Of a stretch of 48,999 bases of DNA, positions 40,601 to 47,800 are shown piece after piece. Both the position numbers and the translations under genes were made by a program. Under the pieces are notes generated by a model. The model was not told where the DNA came from, searched no databases, and saw only the letters and a program-made list of their open reading frames with translations. The number at the start of each line of letters is the position of its first letter. Position 1 is the stretch's first letter. Origin of the DNA: Saprospiraceae bacterium (lineage in GTDB: Bacteria > Bacteroidota > Bacteroidia > Chitinophagales > Saprospiraceae); assembly GCA_029252685.1 (NCBI GenBank), contig JAQXAY010000234.1, forward strand, positions 1 through 48,999, read 5' to 3'.

Positions 40601-41726
40601 TAGTGAACAATCTGGTTTATATAAATTTGAGTATCAGGTTGATTCTGAGAGTCCTTGTGTAGATGAAAGTTCAGTAATTGAAGTTGTGGTGAATGCATTG
40701 CCAATAGCAGCGGTAGAAGCATTTGATACTATTACTTGTGTGAACCTCGAAGTAGAATTAAGTGCTTATAAGGAGGACAGCTATGTATTTGAATGGTCTG
40801 AACAGTCTGATTTAAATGTGGTGATCGGAACAAACGCTTCTTTAATGATTAATGAGGCTGGGGCATTTAGTTTGGAGGTTGTTGACGCAGAAACTGGTTG
40901 TATATCCTCAGAATCAATAGAAATTCCTGCTTATCTGGAGGTCCCAATTCCGGAGATAGGAGTAAGCGATGTTGATTGTTATGGAGATGAGAATGGACTT
41001 GTTGAAGTTCTTTCAATTGAAGGAGGTGTCAGTCCTTACTATCTTAGTTTTGATAATGATTATTATTCTGATTTGACAGTTTTCCCTTCTCTTGCGGCAG
41101 GGGATTATACCTTGTCAATTGAAGATGCTTTTGGCTGTGTAACGAATGCGATTGTGTCTATAGAGCAGCCTGAACCTATGGAAGTTACTATTGATCCACT
41201 TTTTAATGTTTCTGGAGAGCAATTAGTGGGCTATGGTGATTCACTTCAAGTATTCAGTAATATTAATATTGCTATGGATTTGATTGACTCTATTGTATGG
41301 AGTCCATCTACTTTAGTAAGCTGTGATACCTGTTTGAATACTTGGTTACATCCTGATGAGACTACCATATTTGACCTTGATGTCTATGCTGGTAATTGTT
41401 CTGCAAATACATTGTTATCCGTGTTTGTGAAAAAGGATTATCCGGTGTTTTTCCCAAATGTTATATCTATAAATAGCAGTAATAATATGTTTTATCCACA
41501 TGGGGATTATATGGCTGATGTAGTCAATTATCTGAAGATTTATGATCGTTGGGGAAGTTTGGTTTTTGAGGATTATAATTTCGCGCCAAATGATCCTTCC
41601 CGTGGTTGGAACGGACAGGTCAATGGTCAGAACGTGGAAGCAGGGACTTATATCTTTGTCTCCGAAATTCTATTTATTGACGGGCATAAAGAGCTTTTCA
41701 AGGGGGACGTAAGTATAATAAAATAG
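34686..41726 (+). CDS. giant secreted P-domain protein 3, type B T9SS sorting domain (ten PKD-like repeats)
   Basis: A 2346-aa close paralogue of protein 2. Signal peptide 1-25 (MSYSKLWMHLLC..., ending NLSAQ). Parts: PCECSNCP and P domain (26-205), CGLSY domain (209-335), two GCDS repeats (339-435, GCDSVVNLFL and GCDSTTSIIV), one Cys-paired Ig-like domain (436-518), ten PKD-like domains (519-1368), one further Ig-like domain, the shared module with PCISDAG and CTCPNLNV, a SprB repeat (2087-2175, DVDCYGDENGLVEV) and the type B T9SS domain (2249-2346, IYDRWGSLVFED, RGWNGQVNG). The T9SS domain lacks the NxDGxND motif seen in most relatives (it reads ISINSSNNMFYPHG). The three extra PKD-like domains compared with protein 2 look like one block duplication. 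It is flanked by terminators and is likely its own unit. Confidence 0.9.
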   Translation: MSYSKLWMHLLCIPLLFLYTNLSAQEPCECSNCPVAITDNGTFDANLTVSTSGPNDLGLCPLQEVCFTIDHTWVGDLFVTLTSPSNLKYFVMADAGNAGGGCGTNEPNVDVCITLGTGNPLTNNTEYVCNNVNPCLFDNDWTVPCGGVNSPLSTAVQAPGCDLNAFNVAGNPVNGLWVLSITDVCAQDVGFLTNWSLSFECGLLDCFTCSANGGELTQPDVESCRFEPELIQNPFPFYQNPLDTPDPAEYGYAFVIVDDNTGAIISIVPTVNLISADPGTYTVCGLSYYFDDFGDAQLFVGQQYNTLVEDLSSGNPSFCGDLSDNCYEVTVLQDSDDTDISDVLCLGDCYEIGAFIFCTPGLHPMNLVNQDGCDSVVNLFLDPIFPVFNSIQELVCAGDSILIGGILYGEGDTLINGIAANGCDSTTSIIVSEFIVESGIYPLVPGLDSLSCTNNMVQVEAYGSIDGLYEWFDSDGSLVNTGEDFEVTIAGCYDLIVSRDSSGYFCTDTAFICIGEILPEIVDPIIDGETFLCVGDTIVYSIINPDPAYIDYSWNLPADIVILSGGDGFSSVEIEWNSIFTGEICVQTETACGFSDEVCLAISFEFELEAPVVDGDALVCVGDAVYYSASVDGSDDFFWTITGGSILSGQFTEEVSVFWGTDGGTICASGLSYCGTGPASCFDVAANFPPTVATISGEDTICAGSMTSYLLDVDTNTDSIFWDVPSCVQILSGQNSEELELSWPEDCSGGVICVETYNVCGAGETDCFDVAVIPVAVPQGIQGPIEVCAGTYEFVQPDLPEAISYLWTTSAGNIISGQSNDTINVDFFDPGFIDLCVEISTECHTLDPNCLSIEVLGTISIPLIEGLISVCPDSTAQYSLISPDPLVASYLWTSSCGVIIGNVTSDLGISVDWTSCPSGGQVCLEATGVCGEIEITCLDVEMISIPAAQDLLGPDEVCSFDTISFEASGSETDILEYLWDIPDCATLISGQGTNQIELVFSEFCAIESVCVSATNACAFGPENCLDVLVNTPPAAGDISGEDIVCLETEYLYSIPPIAEATDYIWSFSGATILAGQGTEAIELIWTEGGDQTITLSMTTDCGLIPVADFAVFVQANMEVPEILGEDLVCDSTTVTYSLLNGIPEVLSFNWTTSCGLILSGQGTSSIEIDWTDCLVGGQVCVIANGPCDNSPEVCFDVSVQTNPESPVIQGVDASCESSLDSYCVDSQGAEDYDWTILGGQIIDGISTDCISVEWDTEGIGQVCVQTSNTCGLSPQVCMDVDIDGLPAVPILDGVSLSCIDESQTYTILNLESDIIGIDWTITNSIGFIFSGQNTDEIVVNWLGSDLGEICVSVENECGISQACIEVNVVDIPEPIAGLDDVICGLSYSLEGSGGSGLINWSLVSGPGSVYFENENELSTEVTVDQSGLYVFELEINDSGCVAFDQVEIRFDEIPILGVVTAPVCDDIADNYTITIEVLNGSEPYTVYGLSGTWFGNIFTSDLIPSGDSYDVEIYDNNGCGPVVLSGEHICPCISDAGTYVNQEINLCGDEVYDLQLGLDTILDANDILTYYILSELPIDTIDPASIMNVSQDDSVLFVPGMEYGVEYFVVIGVGNELVGTTDLSDPCLSLSEVASISFTQNPEVSFVLNEQAFCEEESVVVAMSIQHSACADIIISDGLGNTFEFYCVGDGDELVLGDFAPGNYNLVLESIIGQDCIGIPGADTDVIVYQVPELEITELVEVCNSTDSGNSTFFNLTDIIELGNGPFEWENLDNCLASGTMPALDFEGVAPGNYTFRVSTTTASAPCEDEVLEFTIVVLDCTCPNLNVSIPAVHCNGDALIDLGQYLEDPTVLVNWNLSNTPPVGVYSPPNLTTSTLDITGSTPGLYTLGLLFNGTAPVGCVLENSLNIHLSGQLSSGTPLGTLEFCEGDDAFVDLSNLLSGADTGGSWTEISAVASSGGGFDSANGTLNIYSEQSGLYKFEYQVDSESPCVDESSVIEVVVNALPIAAVEAFDTITCVNLEVELSAYKEDSYVFEWSEQSDLNVVIGTNASLMINEAGAFSLEVVDAETGCISSESIEIPAYLEVPIPEIGVSDVDCYGDENGLVEVLSIEGGVSPYYLSFDNDYYSDLTVFPSLAAGDYTLSIEDAFGCVTNAIVSIEQPEPMEVTIDPLFNVSGEQLVGYGDSLQVFSNINIAMDLIDSIVWSPSTLVSCDTCLNTWLHPDETTIFDLDVYAGNCSANTLLSVFVKKDYPVFFPNVISINSSNNMFYPHGDYMADVVNYLKIYDRWGSLVFEDYNFAPNDPSRGWNGQVNGQNVEAGTYIFVSEILFIDGHKELFKGDVSIIK
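36240..38790 (+). repeat. ten tandem PKD-like (PKD_6-type) repeats in giant protein 3
   Basis: Ten repeats of about 255 bases. Subtypes recur with period three: repeat 3 (WDVPSCVQILSGQ) resembles repeat 6 (WDIPDCATLISGQG), and repeat 5 (TSSCGVIIG, DWTSCPSGGQVC) resembles repeat 8 (TTSCGLILSGQG, DWTDCLVGGQVC). Repeats 1, 2, 3 and 7, 8, 9, 10 line up with the seven repeats of protein 2. Confidence 0.85.
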
Positions 41727-41749
41727 CCTAATTATATAAACAAAAAGAG

Positions 41750-41780
41750 AGCCTAAAACATAATTGTTTTAGGCTTTTTT
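41750..41780 (+). terminator. terminator of giant gene 3
   Basis: AGCCTAAAACA (41750-41760) pairs perfectly with TGTTTTAGGCT (41765-41775) over a TAAT loop, followed by TTTTT. It starts 23 bases after the stop codon. Confidence 0.95.
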
Positions 41781-41876
41781 AGTTTGTAAAATTTATAACA
41801 TAAATATTTCATTAATATAGATAATATTTGCATATTATTGCATTGGAAATTTTGTTTTCGAAAACCGATTCCCTTT

Positions 41877-44800
41877 ATGATTAAGAAAACTATACTGAGA
41901 AAATTCAATTTTCTTCTAGCTGGCTTGTTATCCTGCACAATGTTAAATAGTCAGACTTCTCCCGGATGTGGTTGTGATTATTATGGCGTATCTGCTTGTT
42001 TGAACGATACTGTATTTAATGGTGGGGACTTTTTAACTGTATGTTATGAAGTTTCAGATCTGATTAATAGTTCCTTAGGAGTAAATCAAGATATATGTGG
42101 TGTAAGGGTTGATTTTACGCATAGCCTAGTCTATGGTGTGGAAATGTATTTAAGCAGTCCAAGTGGGCAAAGTATTCAATTAGTGGGACCATATGTTGAT
42201 ATTGAAATCGATGATCAATACGGAACTACCTTTGGGACGAATTGGGATGTCACCTTCGTTCCCTCTAATCAAACTCCTAATCCGGATCCAGGGATTCTTC
42301 CTCAGTGGACAAATGCTCAAGTTTGGCTTTCATCAGCAACTTACAATGGCAGCTATTTCCCAAGTGGCACTGACGGTCTAGAAAGTATAAATGGATCAGC
42401 TAATGGTCAATGGTGTATTCAAATTGATAATACGAATCTAATTCAGCCTTATACAGGAAGGATTTTAGATTTTGAGGTTATTTTCTGCGATGTAGGAGGT
42501 CTTCCATGTTGTATGGCTGATGCTGGAGAATTAATTTATAACGATACAGATGTTAGTGGTTGTTTAGGTGATTCGTCTTTAATTCTAGATATCGATCCAT
42601 ATAATGAAAATGGTTTTCCAGATACTAGTTATTACGAATATGGATTTATAATTAGTGATGGGGATTCGCTCATTATTGCTATAGAAGAGGAAAGTAGTCT
42701 TTTAGACTACCCGCCGGGTGATTACACTATTTGTGGGCTATCCTATTTAATTGAGGACTCCCTGTTCATTGATGATTTAGTTGGAAATTTTTCTTTAGAC
42801 TCTTTACACAATTTGCTAGAAGCTGCTGATCCTGCTTTTTGTGCTGATGTCAGTTCCAATTGTATTGAATTTAGTATTGAAACGCCTCCGATAAAGTTTG
42901 ATACTACTCTAGTTATTTGCGAAGGCGATAGCATTGAATTCTTCGGACAGAATATAATAGATGCCGGGGAGTATTTATTTACATTTCCTAATCCTATTGG
43001 CTGTGATTCAATTGGATTACTTCAGGTAAATATTGATACAGGCAATTTGCTTGTTTTATCTGATACGCTTTGTTTTGGAGATTCTGCAACTATAAATAAC
43101 ATTGATTTTTATTTTGAGACTGGCATTTATGAGGAGTCCTTTTTCAATGAAAATGGTTGTGATTCAATCGTAAGACTTGATTTACAGGTCCTACCTGAAA
43201 ATGAGGTCATACGATTTGATACAATCTGTGCAGGTGAAGTGATTACGATAGATGGATCTGACTATGATGCATCAGGGGTTTATAATATTGTTTTAGAAGA
43301 TCATAATGGTTGTGATAGTACAGTAGTACTTAATTTAGAAGTAGAAGAAATTATTGCTTCATTTGTGGGGCCTAATGTGTTGGATTGCGCAAGTGCTTCC
43401 ATAGTACTTGATGGAGGACAAAGTTCAGGGGCAACAGATTTAATATATGCTTGGACTACATCCGGAGGAGTGATTGATTCAGCCACTGATGAGGCTTTTA
43501 TTCAAGTTAGTGGAGCTGGAGATTATACCTTAACTGTTACGTCTAATGCTGGTTGCCAGGATCAAGTTACTTCAACAATTCTTGAAGATGTGAATGTGCC
43601 TGTTATTTCAGTAGCGGATTTTGATGTATTGGACTGTGCAGTCGATACTATAAATCTAGATGCTTCAGGGAGTAATTTTATTAATAGTGGGATTTTTGAA
43701 TGGACTACATCAGATGGAAATATCATACAAGGTTCGAGTACTCCAGTGATTGATATAGACCTTGATGGTACCTATGAATTAACTATTACTGATACCATAA
43801 ATAATTGTTTTTTAAGTGAAGTTTTCGTTGTAGAGATTGATACTGTAGCACCACCACTGTCAGGCTTGGACGCAGTCATAAATTGTGTAAACCCTGCTGT
43901 TCCTTTGGAGCTTGTTGGGGATTATGCCGGGCCTTACAATTGGGTCTGGAAAACTTCTTCTGGGAATGTACTACCAGGTAGTGATAATGTGCCTGTTTTT
44001 TTTGAGGTTTCAGCCGAGGGTATATATGTCCTTGATGTTTTGAATATTGAAAATGGTTGTGTGACAATTGATTCTGTATCAATAGGGATGGATACAATAG
44101 CACCAAATACAATTTTGATTGCAAATGATGATTTAGATTGTGCCAATACTTCTGTTTTGGTAAATGGATTAAATTCAGACCCCTTGAGTGATTTTCAGGT
44201 TGACTGGACTGCTCCTATTGGTGGTATTGAGTCAGGTGATGGCACACTTTCAATAGTCGTGGATGAGGCTGGGCAGTATATCATGGAATATACAAACCTG
44301 GAGAATGGTTGTTCTAGCAGTGACACTATTGAAATTATAAGTAATGTTGAGTTTGAAGACATAGAGGGGGCAGTTGATAATCTAATCTTGGATTGTGAGA
44401 ATACTTTGATCCAATTAGGCACAGACCTTACTAATCCTGATGGTCCTAGTTTTGATTATTCTTGGTACACTGTTGATGGTGTTTCACAAGGACTTGGTCA
44501 AATATTAGAGGTCACTGAGGCGGGCATTTATGTAATGGAATTGCTTAACCAATCGAATGATTGTATTAGTTTGGATACTGTGAATGTTGAGTCTATTCAG
44601 AGAGAGATAATTGCTGATGTATTATTTTCAAATATTCTGACTTGTGACAATCCTGCAACTGATTTGATTGGAAGTTACACCGATTACTTAAATACCGATC
44701 CAATCACTTTGAATTTTACTTGGTATAATCAAGATGGTGTATTACCTGGTCAGGATTCGTTGATTAATGTGGATCAAGCAGGGATATACGAGTTCATTGT

Positions 44801-47800
44801 TTTTGATACATTCAGTAACTGTGGAGATACTATCTCTATCGAAGTAGAGAAGAACACGGAGTTGCCAAGTCCAAATGCTGGCGCTGATGTCGCTCTAGAT
44901 TGTGAGACTGGTTCTGCTGATTTAGTTGGTTCATTTTCTGATGATCCAAATACGCATACGAGTAGTTGGTCTACGACGGAGGGGAATTTTTTAAGTGTGG
45001 GAGAATTTGAGGCGTCTGTAGATGAAATAGGGTCTTATACTTATACAGTTACGAACTCAGTGAATGGTTGTTCTTTTGAGGATCTTGTACTCGTTTACCT
45101 AGATACAATATTGTGCACACCGTCTTTAGATACTATTCCTGATGTAATAGTGAATTGTTACAATTCCCCTGAAGTATTTGGTTCAATAGACGCAACTAAT
45201 GTTTTTGATATAAACTCAAATTTAACGTACTCTTGGAGTGTTGTTGATGGGATTATAGATGGGCAGATGGATACATTGATTATAAAAGCTTTGATTGGGA
45301 CTTATGTTTTTGAAGTAACTAATCCGCTTTTTGATTTTACATCAAGAGATACAATTGAAATTATAGACGGGCGTGAATATCCTGTTATTGATGTGTTTAG
45401 TGATACACTCGTGGTGGATTGTTCTCAGTTGGAAGATAATGTTGAATTATTTGGTTTTGATAATTCAGGATCATCTTTTATCCAATTTCAATGGGAGTCA
45501 CTTGTAGAGACAGATATTGTTTCGGGATCAGACTCCACGCATTGTTTAATAAATGCCCCTGGCTTGTATTCCTTAAGTGGTATAAATACTTTGACAGGTT
45601 GTGAGGATGCTGCTTCAATATTTGTAGATATTGAAGGCGCTTTTCCTCCTGTAGGTTGTTTACCGGATAATGTTCAGTTTGACTGTGATTCTTCTTCGAT
45701 AGAAATTGCTTTAGATGGTTGTACTGATCCTAGCTTCGAGTATAATTGGATTATTGAAACTGGTCAGTTAGAGGGTCCAAATGGAGGCGCTTCAGTTATG
45801 GTTAGTATATCTAATTCTCCTTCTACACTTTTGGTAGAAATTACAGATACAACGAATCATTGTACTTCAGCTGATTCTTTGTTTATTTATGGTGAGGGTC
45901 AGTGTTTCCCAGATTGTGAAATCAGTGTACCTGAAGTATTAAATTGTGCAGTGGATTCGGTGGAGTTAGTATCAATAGGATCAAATGATGAAGGAGATTT
46001 CTCTTACAATTGGGTTACAGATATAGGAAACTTTTGCTCTGCTACAAACAACTCTACAACTTGTGTGGATTCGGATGGATTTTATACCTTATTTGTTGTT
46101 GATAATGCAACTGGATTGAGTTGCTCTTCTACAATACTTGTTGAGGATGATTATTCTACCTTGGATGCTGTGATTAATCCAATCGACAGTGTTAATTGTT
46201 ATGCAGATTCTGTCAATATTTCTTTTTCTGTCTTAGATGATCAGCCTTTTTCAGTCACCTGGATTAGCCCTGATAATGATTGTCCTGTGTCAGAACCTGT
46301 AGATGGATTTTATTTTGCTCGATGTGGCGGGTACTATGGTTTAGTAGTTGCTTCAGATGAGACCGGATGCTTAGATACCTTTAATTTTAATATTCCGATG
46401 GATACAATAAGGCCAATTGCTAATTTGTATTCAGATACTATACTTGATTGCAGTAATCCCTCACTAGCTCTGTTAAGTTCAGGGTCTTCCTCAGGAGTAG
46501 ATTTTTTTTATACATTTTTTAATGCGGACTGGGACTTATTAAATGAAGGGGTTAGTGTTCCTATTTCTACGACTACAAATGCGGGTCTGCATGCTTTGAT
46601 TGTTCAGGATATGATAAATGGATGCAAAGATACTTCGTTTTATGAGGTGATTGACAATGCCAATATTTTTGAAGCAGATGCAGGTGTATATGTGCCTTTG
46701 GATTGTGAAAATCCAAATTTAGAATTACAGGGGAGCTCAGATGCGTTTGATAATCTAGTTTACTATTGGGAAGGAGATGAAGATTGTTTTTTGACAGATC
46801 CCAACAATCAAAATGTAACGATTGATTGTCCTGGTGATTACGTGCTTGTTGTTTTAGATACTATTACAGGTTGCGATGATCTTGCTTACGTCACTATTAG
46901 TCAAGATAGTGATCTGCCATTATCGGATTCTGGGCCAGATGTATTTATTGAATGTACGGATGATTTTGTTGTGTTGGATGGTTCTGGTTCGGATGTGGGA
47001 CCCAATGTTTTTTATAGTTGGTATACTGAGGATGGAAATATTACTAGTGATCCATCTAATACCTTTATTGATGTCGATGAGCCGGGTATTTATTATTTGA
47101 TCGTAGAAAACATAATTACAGCCTGCAGCGATACTTCTTTGGTAGAAGTTATTAATGGAGAAACTTTTCCTATTGCCGATGCGGGTCTAGATCTTATTAT
47201 TGGTTGTGATCAGTTTAGTGTTCAGGTCGATGCGAGTAATTCATCTATAGGTTTAGATTATAATTGGACCACTCAAGACGGTCAGATTGCTCTTGGAGGA
47301 AATAGTCTGAGTCCAACCTTAGGCGCTGAAGGAACTTATGTTTTAACAGTAGAAAATGATGGATGCTTTGATACTGATACCTTATTGGTAACATTAAATA
47401 CAGAATCTCCAGAGGCGATTATTACTACTTTTAGTAATTATATTAATTGTGTGTATGATACCATTACATTAACGGGTCTAGCATCAACTCCTGCCGGAGT
47501 AATAGATTTCAGGTGGTATTCTGCTGGTGAGATTATTGGCGAAAATGAGAACTCTAGTATTCAGTTGACTCAACCTGATATTTACTTTCTTGAAATTTTA
47601 AATGTAGAAAATAATTGTCGAGATACTGCATTTATAGAGATTCTAGAATCTTATGCTGAGCCAAATTTGATTTATGAATTGCCTGAGGCTTTGAACTGTT
47701 TGAATTCAGTTGTCACAATAGATGCCTCTGCATCTAATTCAGATAATGGGATATTAGCAGCTTTGTATGGGCCTCAAAATGCAACAATTATTAATGGAAA

